64,000 bases of DNA from SSSZ01 sp016790965 (GCA_016790965.1 JAEUNZ010000044.1:1-64000), one strand, 5' to 3'. Shown: positions 16,417 to 29,123, counted from the stretch's first letter. Notes: a model not told the origin generated them from the sequence alone. Numbers and translations are program-made.

Positions 16417-17373
16417 TCAGGCCGGCTGGTCAAGATCGGGATCGTAGCGGCAGACCCGGTCCCGGCCGCCCTGCTTGGCCCGGTAGAGCGCCCGGTCGGC
16501 CCGCTCGACCAGATCCCGCGGCGAATCCCCCTTGGCGGGGACTGTCGAGGCGATGCCGATGCTGATGCTGACCGTTCCCCTGTCGGATGCGCTGTGCGGA
16601 ATGGCCAGGCAATGGACGCCATGGCGAAGTTTTTCGGCCACGAAGAGGACGCCGCCCAGGCTCGTGTCGGGCAGGACGACGACGAACTCCTCACCCCCGT
16701 AGCGGGCTACGATATCCGAGGCGCGGCCGATGGCCCCGGCGAGGGCGTCGGCCACCGCGCGCAGGCATTGGTCGCCCGCCTGATGGCCGTAAGTGTCGTT
16801 GTATCGCTTGAAATAATCGACGTCGCACAAGAGCAGGCCGACTTCGCCGCCGTTGCGCAGGGCGCGGCCCCACTCCCGGGTCAGGAGTTCGTCGAAGAAG
16901 CGCCGGTTGCCGATGCCGGTAAGGCCGTCGCGGGTCGACAGCAAGTGTAGTTCCTGGTTGGCCGCATCCAGTTGCCGGGCAAGGTCCACGAGCTGGTCGC
17001 GCATGCCTGCGATGCGCTGCATGGCAGCCACCTTGGCGCCCAGAACGACTTCGCTCACCGGCTTGAAGAGGTAGTCGTCGCCCCCTGCGGCGATGCCCTT
17101 TTGCAGATCGGCGTCGGAGGTCAGACCGGAAAGGAAGATGATGGGCGTCCAGCGCCCCGCAGCCTCGCGCTGGCGAATCTGGCGGGCGACGGCATGGCCA
17201 TCCATGTCGGGCAGAACCACGTCCAGTAGGACCAGATCGGGGGCCGCACTGGAATAGGCGGCCAGGGCCTGGGCGCCGCTTTCCGCCAGGACGACGTTAT
17301 CGCCGCGCCGCAGCAGGATTTCGCGCAGGAGGACTGCGTTGCTGCGGGTATCTTCGACGACCAGGATTTTCAT
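16417..17373 (-). CDS. PleD-like response regulator with diguanylate cyclase domain
   Basis: This 318-aa protein has an N-terminal receiver (phospho-acceptor D51, LLDVVLPDMDG), a short helical linker (about 120-145) and a GGDEF domain with active site GGEEF at 226-230. The inhibitory site RASD (217-220) sits at the expected distance upstream, so product feedback by c-di-GMP is likely. Phosphorylation probably promotes dimerisation and c-di-GMP synthesis. It is flanked by a membrane protein and a CheY-like protein in the same operon. Confidence 0.95.
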   Translation of the reverse strand: MKILVVEDTRSNAVLLREILLRRGDNVVLAESGAQALAAYSSAAPDLVLLDVVLPDMDGHAVARQIRQREAAGRWTPIIFLSGLTSDADLQKGIAAGGDDYLFKPVSEVVLGAKVAAMQRIAGMRDQLVDLARQLDAANQELHLLSTRDGLTGIGNRRFFDELLTREWGRALRNGGEVGLLLCDVDYFKRYNDTYGHQAGDQCLRAVADALAGAIGRASDIVARYGGEEFVVVLPDTSLGGVLFVAEKLRHGVHCLAIPHSASDRGTVSISIGIASTVPAKGDSPRDLVERADRALYRAKQGGRDRVCRYDPDLDQPA

Positions 17374-17379
17374 GCCGGT

Positions 17380-17781
17380 TCAGGCGCAGTGACGGACCAG
17401 CAGGGCCAACATGGTGGCGCCGATGGCCAGCGCGACCGCGATCCATCCCACGCACAGCAGGGCGGCCGAGCGGGCCTCGGCGTGGGAATGACGGCGGGAG
17501 AAGTCCGAGTGGCGCGCCAGTTCACCGAAGGCCACCAGTAGGGCAAGGCCGAAAAAGATGGACGAAAAGAAGATGATCAGCATGGTGCCGTTGTCCATGG
17601 CCGTACAACTGGCGCCGGCCAGATGGTGGATGCGCAGGAGAAAGTCCATGCGCAGGGCGTAGCGGAAAACCGTGTAGACGATTCCGGAAAAAACCGCGAG
17701 CAGGGCGATAAAGAACCAGGTTCCGCGCTGCCGCAGAGCTTCCGCAAAACGGCGCGATTCATCACTTATCCAATTGAACAT
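17380..17781 (-). CDS. Small three-helix membrane protein
   Basis: The start at ATG 17781 (MFNWISDESRRFAEAL) gives 133 aa with three hydrophobic helices: about 20-42, 65-88 and 103-128. I do not recognise the family. The frame is open further upstream but that part looks non-coding. It is the first gene of the operon with the GGDEF and CheY-like regulators (six bases to the next start) and is divergent from the hybrid kinase, so a role in the same signalling pathway is possible. Confidence 0.78.
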   Translation of the reverse strand: MFNWISDESRRFAEALRQRGTWFFIALLAVFSGIVYTVFRYALRMDFLLRIHHLAGASCTAMDNGTMLIIFFSSIFFGLALLVAFGELARHSDFSRRHSHAEARSAALLCVGWIAVALAIGATMLALLVRHCA

Positions 17782-17913
17782 GTGGGCGATCTCCGAATGC
17801 CGGGTCTTGGCTCTGACCTCTGACCTTTTGCATAGATTATCACTGCTCCGGGCCGGTGGAGTCGATAGAAATCGAGGCGAAACAAGCCTTCCCGCCCTAG
17901 TCGTGGGGCAATC

Positions 17914-17981
17914 TAATGCATTTGGAGGAATGGTTACGGGAAATCCCTGATGCATTGTGTTTTGCTGCGGCGCACTATAAA
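17914..17981 (+). promoter_or_regulatory. Possible control region of the hybrid kinase gene
   Basis: Two similar 12-mers, CTAATGCATTTG (about 17912) and CTGATGCATTGT (about 17947), lie 35 bp apart, so they could be repeated operator sites. TTGTGT (17955) and TATAAA (17976) could form a promoter, but the 15-bp spacing is short. The 217-bp region between the two divergent genes otherwise shows nothing clear. Confidence 0.3.
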
Positions 17982-17998
17982 GGGGATAGAGGACATTG

Positions 17999-21130
<3,132 letters not shown>

Positions 21131-21190
21131 GGCTTGATGGTCGATTCCTGGTGCTGCGGGATTGAATCCGGCGCGAAGTTTAGGGTGCGT

Positions 21191-21835
21191 TTAGAGTTCC
21201 GAAAGTCCACGCCGGATGGCGTAACGCACCAGTCCGGGAATGTCGCCTATGCCCAGGCGGTTCATGATCTGGGCACGGTAGGTCTCGATGGTCTTGACGC
21301 TGACGCCGAGGCTGAAAGCGATTTCCTTGGTGCGCATGCCCTCCGCGATCATCTTCAGCACTTCCCGCTGGCGGGGGGTGAGGCCATCCCGGGTGTCCGA
21401 AGTCTGCACCCGCTCCAGGTAGGCGTCCACCACCGGACGTGAAATGGCCGCCGGCAGCCAGGTGCCGCCCGCCAGCACGGCGCGGATGGCCAGTTCCATT
21501 TCCTGAGGAGCGGCGTTCTTCAGCACGAAACCGGAGGCCCCCAGGCGCATGGCCGAAATGACGTGCTCCTCGGTGTCGTACATGGTCAGGATGATGACCC
21601 GTATGGCCGGGTTGGTGCTGACGATCTTCTCCAGGGCCTGTAAACCCGTGATGCCCGGCATGGCGATGTCGAGCAGGGCGACATCGGGCTGCAGGCGGCA
21701 GGCCAGGTCGATGGCTTCGGCGCCGTTGGCGGTGTCGGCCACCACCTCGAAATCGGCGACTTCGTTGAGAAGGCGCAGGATTCCGGCTCGGACAAGGTTG
21801 TGGTCGTCGGCGACGAGAATGCGGATGGGCGTCAT
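21191..21835 (-). CDS. NarL/LuxR-family response regulator
   Basis: This 214-aa protein has a receiver domain (DDH at 10-12, phospho-acceptor D56 in LLDIAMPGITG, K about 106) and a C-terminal LuxR-type helix-turn-helix (LTPRQREVLKMIAEGMRTKEIAFSLGVSVKTIETYRAQIMNRL). It overlaps the upstream kinase gene by four bases (ATGA), so the two are a cognate pair. The regulon is unknown. It is convergent with the hybrid kinase gene, 60 bp away. Confidence 0.95.
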   Translation of the reverse strand: MTPIRILVADDHNLVRAGILRLLNEVADFEVVADTANGAEAIDLACRLQPDVALLDIAMPGITGLQALEKIVSTNPAIRVIILTMYDTEEHVISAMRLGASGFVLKNAAPQEMELAIRAVLAGGTWLPAAISRPVVDAYLERVQTSDTRDGLTPRQREVLKMIAEGMRTKEIAFSLGVSVKTIETYRAQIMNRLGIGDIPGLVRYAIRRGLSEL

Positions 21836-23625
21836 TGCAGGTTAGGGGGAGCGTAAAAAAGGGTGGCGACTTCGGTTCCGGCTCCTGGCCTGGATTCTAT
21901 GCGGAAACGGCCGCCGACGGTGGCGACCCGTTCCCGCATGCCCAGGAGGCCGAGGGAATTGAGGCGGCGAGAGCGTTCCAGGGCTTCTTCGGCGGCGAAG
22001 CCGACGCCGTCGTCGCGGATGCGCAGGCCGAGGCCCGTGGCATCGAATTCCAGGCAGACATGGATTTCCTGGGCGCGGGCATGGCGCAGGGCATTGGACA
22101 GGGCTTCCTGGGCGATGCGGAAGGCAGCCAGTTCCACGTCCGGATGGAAGCGGGTGGCGCCGATCCCGTCGTCCAGGCGAATTCCGACCACGTCGGCGCG
22201 GGGCAGTTTGTCGATGTGCCAGCGCAAGGCCGCCGCCAGGCCAAGGTCGTCCAGCAAGGGCGGGCGCAGACGGCGGGAAATGTCGCGGGTCGTTTCGAGG
22301 ATCGACTTCACCGTGAGGCGGGCCTCCCAGAGAGCGGCCTGGGCCTTGGGCGCCGGCCCCATGTGGCGGGCGCACTGGTCCAGGGCCAGTTCCAGGGCAG
22401 CCAGATCCTGGCCGACGTGGTCGTGCAGTTCCCGGGAAAGTGCAAGCCGTTCTTCTTCCTGGAAGACCAACTGCCGGGCGGCCAGGGTCTTCACCTGGCA
22501 CAGGGCCAAATGCTCGGCGTCCTTGGCGTGGTGGATGTCGCTGATATCGTGGTAGGCCACCACCGCGCCGCCGGCCGGAAAGGCGACCGGCGTCACGGTC
22601 ATCGCGAACCACAGCACCTCGCCCGCCGGAGACTCGCAGCGGCACTCGCCGCGGAAGTGCTCGGTACGTCCGTGCAGCACTTCGAGGATGCCGGTGTAGA
22701 CCCAGTTGTCGCTGTCGTGGTCCGCCCGGCAGGCGTCCAGGAGATTCGCCCCTACGGCGGTCCCTGCGAGTTGTCCGGCGTCGGTGCAGTGGTGCAGGGC
22801 GAATTCCCGCCAGGATTCGTTGATGGCGACGATCGCCCCGTCGCGGTCGATGACGGCCATTTGGGCGGGAACCGAGTCCAGCACCGCTTGGCTCAGGGTA
22901 TGGGCCGCGTGCAGATTCCGCTCGTAGTGCAGGCGCTGGCTGATGTCGTGGACGATGGCCATGGTGCTTCCATCGCCCTCGCGGGAGATGAGCGCTTCCA
23001 CCTCGGCCGGCTGTCCGTCCCGGCGACGCAGGCGCCAGCGGGTGGTCAGCCCGTCCGACGCCCGGGTGCTGGCCAGATATTCGCGCAGGCGGGCGTGATC
23101 GCCCGCGTCGACGATGCGGTAGGCGTCCAGCCCCAGGATCTCCTCGCGGGAATATCCGGTCAGTGCGCAGAAGGCCGGGTTGGCGTCCTGGTAGCGGCCC
23201 CGGCCGTCGAGATAGACGATCCCGGCGCGGGAGCGCTCGAACAGCCGGCGGTGGCGGACGTTACCCGCGAGGCGTTCGGCGAGCCTTTCCTTCTGGCTCA
23301 GGCGATGGGCGAATACGCTGAACAGGACGCCGGTCGCCGCGAAGATCGCCATCTGGATGCCCAGGGCAGCCTCCGCTGGCGTCTCCGCCACCTGAGCCGG
23401 AACCAGATAGAAACCGGCCAGGGCGGTGGCCAGCAGCGTGGCCCCCATGCCGCCCCAGAGTCCACCGATCAGCGCGGCGACGAAGACCGCCGGGTAAAAG
23501 AGCACCCAGGCAAAGGGGCGCAGGGTTTCCCAGAAGGCAAGTTCGACTCCCATGGCGAGCGCCGGCAGCGCCAGGGCGCCGATGAAACCGACCGATGAAC
23601 TGTCGTGGAAACCGTGAGGGCCCAT
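21832..23625 (-). CDS. NarX-type sensor histidine kinase with DUF4118-like membrane domain
   Basis: The start is ATG 23625 (MGPHGFHDSSS), giving 597 aa. The first 110 residues form a multi-helix membrane domain resembling DUF4118 of KdpD (FAWVLFYPAVFVAALIGGLWGG). Two PAS domains follow (about 130-240 and 255-370). The HisKA_3 box LSRELHDHVGQDLAALEL holds the phospho-acceptor at about H401, and the HATPase has RIRDDGVGF and GLLGMRERV. It overlaps the NarL-type regulator. The frame is open another 135 codons upstream, but that stretch does not look coding. Confidence 0.9.
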   Translation of the reverse strand: MGPHGFHDSSSVGFIGALALPALAMGVELAFWETLRPFAWVLFYPAVFVAALIGGLWGGMGATLLATALAGFYLVPAQVAETPAEAALGIQMAIFAATGVLFSVFAHRLSQKERLAERLAGNVRHRRLFERSRAGIVYLDGRGRYQDANPAFCALTGYSREEILGLDAYRIVDAGDHARLREYLASTRASDGLTTRWRLRRRDGQPAEVEALISREGDGSTMAIVHDISQRLHYERNLHAAHTLSQAVLDSVPAQMAVIDRDGAIVAINESWREFALHHCTDAGQLAGTAVGANLLDACRADHDSDNWVYTGILEVLHGRTEHFRGECRCESPAGEVLWFAMTVTPVAFPAGGAVVAYHDISDIHHAKDAEHLALCQVKTLAARQLVFQEEERLALSRELHDHVGQDLAALELALDQCARHMGPAPKAQAALWEARLTVKSILETTRDISRRLRPPLLDDLGLAAALRWHIDKLPRADVVGIRLDDGIGATRFHPDVELAAFRIAQEALSNALRHARAQEIHVCLEFDATGLGLRIRDDGVGFAAEEALERSRRLNSLGLLGMRERVATVGGRFRIESRPGAGTEVATLFYAPPNLQ

Positions 23626-24140
23626 CACTTGAGCCTTTCCGAGCGGCGACGGCCATGCTGCGCGGCCTGGCTCACCCCTCGCTGGGCCAAGGACGTAACA
23701 CACCCGGGGTCGCATTGCGCGATGCCCTTCCTGCACCTTGAAACCTGTCGCCCGATTGAATTGGGTCTGTACCGTGAAGACAACATTTGTCGGCCCTGGT
23801 TCCTGTTCCGGACCCACGCGCTCTCCACACCCTGTTGTCGGGCTTCGAGGGCGCGCCCCCCTTGATTCGCGAAGCCCGGATTGTCGGCCATCGGCGGGCA
23901 TGCACCAATCGGAACAACCCGGGGCCGGTCCTTCGATATTCCCGAAGCCCGGCCGGTGGGCTTTTGCGGCTGGAGCATCGGGTCGCGATCTGTCAGAATC
24001 GCGCCGATCGTCCTGAACGGTGCGGCACATGGCTTGCCCCGCCCCGCGGAACTACGGCGCACTGGGTGGGGGAGGGGGGCACGGCAGGGCGCGGCAACAT
24101 TGGGGATGGTCTCGATCCATGCCCGTTCGGGGAAAGCGAC
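23626..24140. other. 515-bp intergenic region with no recognised gene
   Basis: The region separates the divergent NarX-type kinase and rmuC. Both flanking genes have open frames running into it, but the predicted peptides are low in complexity and show no family pattern. CGAAGCCCGG occurs twice (about 23870 and 23953). I find no tRNA, clear terminator or convincing promoter. It is long for this gene-dense window. Confidence 0.5.
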
Positions 24141-25478
24141 ATGGCAACGGGTGTGGAACTGGCGATCTTGGTGGCCCTGGCAGCAGTGCTTGCGCTCCAG
24201 GTTTGGACCCTGCGGCGGGCCGGTGGCCGAGACGCACAACTGGCCGAAGCGCTCACCGCCATGCTGGAAACCCAGGCCCGCGCCCTCGAGCGCCTGGAAC
24301 GGGAACTGCGGGAGGAACTGGCCCGCGCCCGGCGCGAAGACGCCGACGCTGCCTTCCGGGACCGGGAAGAGCAGGCCCGTTCTGCCACCCAGTTGAGCCA
24401 GACCGTCTCAGCGCAGCTCACCGGCCTGGGCGCCCTGCAAGGGGAACGCCTGGAAGGCTTTGCCCGGGAGCTCAACCGTTTTTCCCTGGGACTGGACGAG
24501 CGCTTCGAGCGCCTCAAGGCGGCAGTGGAAGGCCGGCTCACCGCCCTCCAGGCGGACAACGCGACCAGGCTCGAAGCCATGCGCCAGACGGTGGACGAAA
24601 AGCTGCACGCCACCCTGGAGCAGCGTCTGGGCGAATCCTTCAAATTGGTCAGCGACCGCCTGGAGCAGGTCCATCGCGGGCTGGGGGAAATGCATACCCT
24701 GGCGGTGGGGGTGGGAGATCTGAAGCGCGTGCTGACCAATGTGAAGACCCGCGGCACCTGGGGCGAGGTCCAACTGGCGGCCCTGCTGGAACAGTTGCTC
24801 ACCGCGGATCAGTTTTCCGCCAATGTGGCGACGCGGCCGGGCAGCGCGGAACGGGTCGATTTCGCCATCCGCCTGCCGGGTAAGGACGATGGCGCCGAGG
24901 TCTGGCTGCCCCTGGACGCCAAATTTCCCATCGAGGACTGGCAGCGGCTCCTGGACGCGCAGGAGCGGGGCGACGTCCCGGCCATGGACGAAGCAGCCCG
25001 TGCCATCGAGGGCCGCCTCAAGCTGGAGGCCCGCAGCATCCGCGAAAAGTACGTGGCACCGCCCCATACCACCGATTTCGCCATTCTCTATCTGCCGGTG
25101 GAAGGGCTCTACGCTGAGGCTCTGCGCCGACCGGGGCTGAGCGAAACCCTGCAGCGCGAGTGGCGGGTGAGCCTGGCCGGGCCGACCACCCTGGCCGCGC
25201 TGCTCAACAGTCTGCAGATGGGCTTCCGCACCCTGGCCATCGAGCAGCGTTCGGCGGAGGTCTGGGCCATCCTCGGTGCGGTGAAGACCGAGTTTGGCAA
25301 GTTCGGCGAGGCCCTGGCCCACACCCGCAAGAAGCTGGAGGAAGCAAGCAGCAGCATCGGCAAGGCGGAGACCCGTACCCGCGTGCTGTCCAGGAAACTG
25401 AAGGAAGTGGAGGCATTGCCGGTGGCGGAAAGCGAGCGGCTCATCGGCGAGGCGGATTTCGATGCCGACGCAGAGTGA
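24141..25478 (+). CDS. rmuC: DNA recombination protein RmuC homologue
   Basis: The start ATG 24141 (MATGVELAILVALAAVLALQVWTL) has GGGGAAA upstream and yields 445 aa. An N-terminal membrane helix (about 4-25) is followed by a long coiled coil (about 35-190) and the RmuC domain (about 210-400; TRGTWGEVQLAALLEQLL, LPLDAKFPIEDW, FAILYLPVEGLYAEAL). RmuC limits inversions at short inverted repeats, though its biochemistry is unsettled. It overlaps the DUF3293 gene by 17 bases. Confidence 0.93.
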   Translation: MATGVELAILVALAAVLALQVWTLRRAGGRDAQLAEALTAMLETQARALERLERELREELARARREDADAAFRDREEQARSATQLSQTVSAQLTGLGALQGERLEGFARELNRFSLGLDERFERLKAAVEGRLTALQADNATRLEAMRQTVDEKLHATLEQRLGESFKLVSDRLEQVHRGLGEMHTLAVGVGDLKRVLTNVKTRGTWGEVQLAALLEQLLTADQFSANVATRPGSAERVDFAIRLPGKDDGAEVWLPLDAKFPIEDWQRLLDAQERGDVPAMDEAARAIEGRLKLEARSIREKYVAPPHTTDFAILYLPVEGLYAEALRRPGLSETLQREWRVSLAGPTTLAALLNSLQMGFRTLAIEQRSAEVWAILGAVKTEFGKFGEALAHTRKKLEEASSSIGKAETRTRVLSRKLKEVEALPVAESERLIGEADFDADAE

Positions 25479-25914
25479 GCTGGAAGCCGCCTACCGGGCG
25501 ACGACCTATCGTGTCTTCCTGCCCGGCGGCGTGCGGGAGCTGCGCATCGGGACGCGGGACGACAGGCTGGTCGCCTGGCTGGCCGGCGAAGGCGCCGCGG
25601 ACTGGGCGGTGCTGACGGCGTGCAACCCGGCGTCGGTGAGGCTGGGCGAGGAGGAAAACCGCCTGCGCCAGGCGGCGCTCGAAGTCGCCCTTCTGGAAAT
25701 GGGGCTGGAACCCTACACGGCCGAGAACGTGGCCGACGATGCCGGCTGGCCGGTGGAGGAAAGCTGCTTCGTGACAGGTTTGCCGGCCGACGCTGCCCTT
25801 GGACTGGCGGCGCGCTTCGGGCAGAACGCCCTGGTGTGCGGCGCGGCCGAAGGCATGCCCCGGCTGCTGTGGGTCACGCCGGCGGTAGACGGTGAGGAGA
25901 GCGAGGGTCGATGA
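25462..25914 (+). CDS. DUF3293 family protein
   Basis: This 150-aa soluble protein has the DUF3293 pattern: YRATTYRVFLPGG at the N-terminus, WAVLTACNPASVRLGEEENRLRQAAL in the middle and FGQNALVCGAAEGMPRLLW at the end. No function is established. It overlaps rmuC by 17 bases and the kinase-HDOD-GAF gene by four bases, so the three genes are translationally linked. Confidence 0.87.
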   Translation: MPTQSELEAAYRATTYRVFLPGGVRELRIGTRDDRLVAWLAGEGAADWAVLTACNPASVRLGEEENRLRQAALEVALLEMGLEPYTAENVADDAGWPVEESCFVTGLPADAALGLAARFGQNALVCGAAEGMPRLLWVTPAVDGEESEGR

Positions 25915-28280
25915 GCAAGATCGGGCGTTTCGAACTGCGGCGGGAACTGGGGCGCGGAGCCCAGAGCGTCGTCTATCTGGGATTCGATCCCCAACTGCAA
26001 CGTGAAGTGGCCATCAAGACCCTTCACCTGGCCGGAGCAGTCCCGGGACAGGCGGCGGCTCTGCTGCAGGAAGCGCGCACCGTGGGGCGCTTGCGCCATC
26101 CCAATCTGGTGCCCATCTTCGAAGCGGGCGAGCAGGGAGGGGAGCCCTACCTGGTGTTCGAGTATGTGCCGGGTACGACCCTGGCCGCCTTTCTCAAGAC
26201 CAGCGGGGCTCTGCCGCCGGCCCGGGCCGTGGGCCTCCTGCGCCCCATCCTCGAAGCCCTGGAGCACGCCCACCGCCAGGGTATCGTCCATCGCGATCTC
26301 AAGCCTGCCAACATCCTGCTGGACGAGGACGGCACCCCCCGGGTCATGGATTTCGGCATTGCCGCGCGCCTTGCCGGCAGCGGAGAAGGGGCGGACCAAT
26401 ACAGCGGTACGCCGGCCTACATGGCGCCCGAGTACATTGCCGAGCACAAGGTCACACCGCGGGGCGATGTCTTTGCGGCCGGCCTCGTCCTGTACGAACT
26501 GCTCACCGGCGAGCGGGCAGCGGGGGCCAGGGAGACGCCGGCCGTCCTGCGCCGCATCGTCGATACTGATCTGCGCCTGCCGCAAGGGGGCGTCGATGGA
26601 CGCCTCGCCGCCATCGTGCACAAGGCCCTGTCTCGGGATGCGGAGTTGCGCTACCAGAGCGCCGCCCAGTTCGGCGAGGCGCTGGATGCCTACCTGGATC
26701 CGGGCGAAGAAGTGGCGCCCCGGGGAGAGGGGCGGCAGGCCACGCTGGATTTCCTCCTGCGCCGCATGCGGCACAAGAGCGACTTTCCTGCCCTCTCCGA
26801 GTCGGTCAGCGCCATCAACAAGATCGCCAACAGCGAGATGGAGAGCATCAGCAAGCTGTCCAATTCCATCCTCAAGGACTTCGCCCTGACCAACAAGCTG
26901 CTGCGCTTCGTCAATTCCGCTTACTTCCGCCCGGCCGGCGGCGGCAATATCAGCACGGTGTCCCGGGCGGTCATCGTCCTGGGCTTCGAGGCGGTGCGCA
27001 ACATCGCCGTCACCGTGCTCCTCTTCGAGCACCTGCAGAACAAGGGCAACGCCAATCTCCTGAAGGAAGAATTCCTGCGTGCCAATCTGGCCGGCATCCT
27101 GGCCCGGGATCTGGGGACCGCGGCCCAGATGAAGGATTTGGAGCAGACCTTCATCTGTGCCCTGTTCCATAACCTGGGGCGCCTGCTGTCGCAGTATTAC
27201 TTTCCCGACGAAAGCGACGAAATCCGCCTGCTGGCCGGCCAGGGGGATTTGAGCGAGGAGCAGGCGGCGCTCCGGGTGCTTGGCATCGGCTTCGAGGATC
27301 TCGGCTTGGCCATCGCCCGCCAGTGGGGCTTTCCGGCCCTCATCGTCAATTCCATGCGCAAGCTGCCTGCCGGGCCCCTAAAGAAGCCGGCGAGCCAGGA
27401 AGATCGGCTCCAGGTGCTTTCCGGCATGGCCAACGAATTGTGCGTGGTCATCGCCCAGGCGGGACCGGAGGCCCGGGAACGGGAGCTGAAGAAGGCACTG
27501 GCGCGCTTCAGCCCCGCGGTCAGCCTGGACAAGAAGGACGTCGAGGAGGCGATGGGCCGCTCGATCGAACAGGTGGGGGAATTCGCCCGCATCGTGCACC
27601 TGGGGGTGCAGCAGACGGCCTTCGGTGGCCAGATGCGGCAGTTCCTCGACCGCGGCGGCGAGGCGCCGCTGCCGGACGACACGGTAGCCGACGATACCGT
27701 CCTGGGGGAGCGCGGCCTGTACAGCGCCGAAACCGCGGCGAACGGCAGCGACGCGCCGGCCGGAGAGGACGCCCAGGCCATCCTGGCCGCCGGTATCCAG
27801 GACATCAGCAATACCCTGGTCGACGGCTTCAAGCTCAACGACATCCTGCGCATCATCCTGGAGACCATGTACCGCGCCATGGGCTTCAAGCGTGTGATCC
27901 TGTGCATCAAGGACGCCCGGGCAGGCACCATGCAGGGTCGTTTCGGCTTCGGTCCGGATGCCAACGAGGTGGCCAAGGCCTTTCGCTTTCCGCTTTCCTT
28001 CACGCCGGACATTTTTCACGCCGCGACTTCGAAGGGGGTGGATCTCCTCATCAGCGACATCGACGATCCCAAGATCGCCCCCCGCATCCCGGCGTGGTAC
28101 CGCAAGGCCATTCCGGCCCGGAGCTTCGTGCTCTTTCCCCTCAACATCAAGGGGGCTCCGGTGGCCCTCATCTACGCCGATCAGGATCGCGCTGGCCAGA
28201 TCGTGCTGCCGGACCGGGAGCTTTCATTGCTGCGCACCCTGCGCAACCAGGCCGTCCTGGCTATCAAGCAGGGGGGCTGA
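25911..28280 (+). CDS. Ser/Thr protein kinase-HDOD-GAF fusion protein
   Basis: This 789-aa cytoplasmic protein has three modules. Residues 7-265 are a Hanks-type kinase that appears active: Gly-rich loop GRGAQSVV (14-21), K36, HRD 127-129 with KPAN, and DFG 147-149. Residues about 278-500 form an HDOD domain (FPALSESVSAINKIANSE, SILKDFALTNKLLRFVNSAYF), which is found in signalling proteins and lacks HD catalysis. Residues about 627-788 form a GAF domain (DGFKLNDILRIILETMYRAMGFKRVILC). There is no membrane segment. The last 50 bases converge on bamD. Confidence 0.92.
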   Translation: MSKIGRFELRRELGRGAQSVVYLGFDPQLQREVAIKTLHLAGAVPGQAAALLQEARTVGRLRHPNLVPIFEAGEQGGEPYLVFEYVPGTTLAAFLKTSGALPPARAVGLLRPILEALEHAHRQGIVHRDLKPANILLDEDGTPRVMDFGIAARLAGSGEGADQYSGTPAYMAPEYIAEHKVTPRGDVFAAGLVLYELLTGERAAGARETPAVLRRIVDTDLRLPQGGVDGRLAAIVHKALSRDAELRYQSAAQFGEALDAYLDPGEEVAPRGEGRQATLDFLLRRMRHKSDFPALSESVSAINKIANSEMESISKLSNSILKDFALTNKLLRFVNSAYFRPAGGGNISTVSRAVIVLGFEAVRNIAVTVLLFEHLQNKGNANLLKEEFLRANLAGILARDLGTAAQMKDLEQTFICALFHNLGRLLSQYYFPDESDEIRLLAGQGDLSEEQAALRVLGIGFEDLGLAIARQWGFPALIVNSMRKLPAGPLKKPASQEDRLQVLSGMANELCVVIAQAGPEARERELKKALARFSPAVSLDKKDVEEAMGRSIEQVGEFARIVHLGVQQTAFGGQMRQFLDRGGEAPLPDDTVADDTVLGERGLYSAETAANGSDAPAGEDAQAILAAGIQDISNTLVDGFKLNDILRIILETMYRAMGFKRVILCIKDARAGTMQGRFGFGPDANEVAKAFRFPLSFTPDIFHAATSKGVDLLISDIDDPKIAPRIPAWYRKAIPARSFVLFPLNIKGAPVALIYADQDRAGQIVLPDRELSLLRTLRNQAVLAIKQGG

Positions 28281-28292
28281 CTAGAACACGCC

Positions 28293-29123
28293 CTACCAGA
28301 GTTTGTACCAGGGCGTCTTGCGCTCCAGGCCTTCCTTGTAATAGCGGCTGTCGGGGAAGTTCTTGCGCATGACACGGTCGGCGTCGTCGCGCAGTTCGTT
28401 CATGCCCAGCTTGTCGTAGGAGATGACCATGATGAAGAGCGCTTCTTCGAGCGCCGGTGCGCCGGAATAGGATTTCAGGGCGACCTGGGAGCGGTTGGCG
28501 GCGGCGATGTAGGCGCCACGCTTGAAGTAGTAGCGGGCCACGTGGACTTCCTGGGAGGCCAGCGCATTCACCAGGTAGTTCATGCGCAGGATGGCGTCCG
28601 GCGTGTACTTGCTGTTGGGGAAACGGGCCACCAGTTCCTTCAAGGCTTCGAAGGACTCCTTGGCCGATTTGGGATCCCGTTCGCTGGGATCCTGATCGCT
28701 CAGGTAGCCCAGGAAACCCTGATCCTCGTTGAAACCGACCAGACCCTTGAGGTAATACACGTAATCCACTGCGGGGTGGTTGGGGTGCAGTTTGATGAAG
28801 CGGTCGCAGGCGGCGATGGCCGCCAGGGGCTCGGCGCCCTTCCAGTAGACGTAGCCCAGTTCGAGTTGGGCCTGCTGGGCATAGCGCCCGTAGGGGAAGC
28901 GGGCTTCCAGCTTTTCCAGGAGCTTGGCGGCCTTTTCCCAGGCCCCATCGGCCTGGGCATCCCGCGCCTCGTTGTAGAGCTTGGAAGCGGACCAGCCGGC
29001 AGTTTCGTCCTTGACCTCGGGTAGAAGGCTGCAGCCCGCGATGAGGCAGGCCAGGAATACGACCGCGAGGCGGTGGAGGAGGCGAGCGAATGGGGGGGTG
29101 AATGCGGCTACACTGCGCATCAT
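28293..29123 (-). CDS. bamD: Outer membrane assembly lipoprotein BamD
   Basis: This 276-aa lipoprotein of the BAM complex helps BamA insert beta-barrel proteins. The signal peptide ends in a lipobox (LIAGC, Cys about 31). TPR-like repeats follow (SASKLYNEARDAQADGAWEKAAKLLEKLEARFP and LELGYVYWKGAEPLAAIAACDRFIKLHPNHP). Length is usual for betaproteobacteria. The ATG at 29123 overlaps the divergent rluD ATG at 29122, an ancestral bamD-rluD arrangement also seen in E. coli but with unusually tight spacing here. Confidence 0.96.
   Translation of the reverse strand: MMRSVAAFTPPFARLLHRLAVVFLACLIAGCSLLPEVKDETAGWSASKLYNEARDAQADGAWEKAAKLLEKLEARFPYGRYAQQAQLELGYVYWKGAEPLAAIAACDRFIKLHPNHPAVDYVYYLKGLVGFNEDQGFLGYLSDQDPSERDPKSAKESFEALKELVARFPNSKYTPDAILRMNYLVNALASQEVHVARYYFKRGAYIAAANRSQVALKSYSGAPALEEALFIMVISYDKLGMNELRDDADRVMRKNFPDSRYYKEGLERKTPWYKLW

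Noticed and set aside
21835..23598. 587-aa open frame antisense to the NarX-type kinase
   Set aside because: It is a shadow of a kinase with clear H, N and G boxes; no start signal or motifs.
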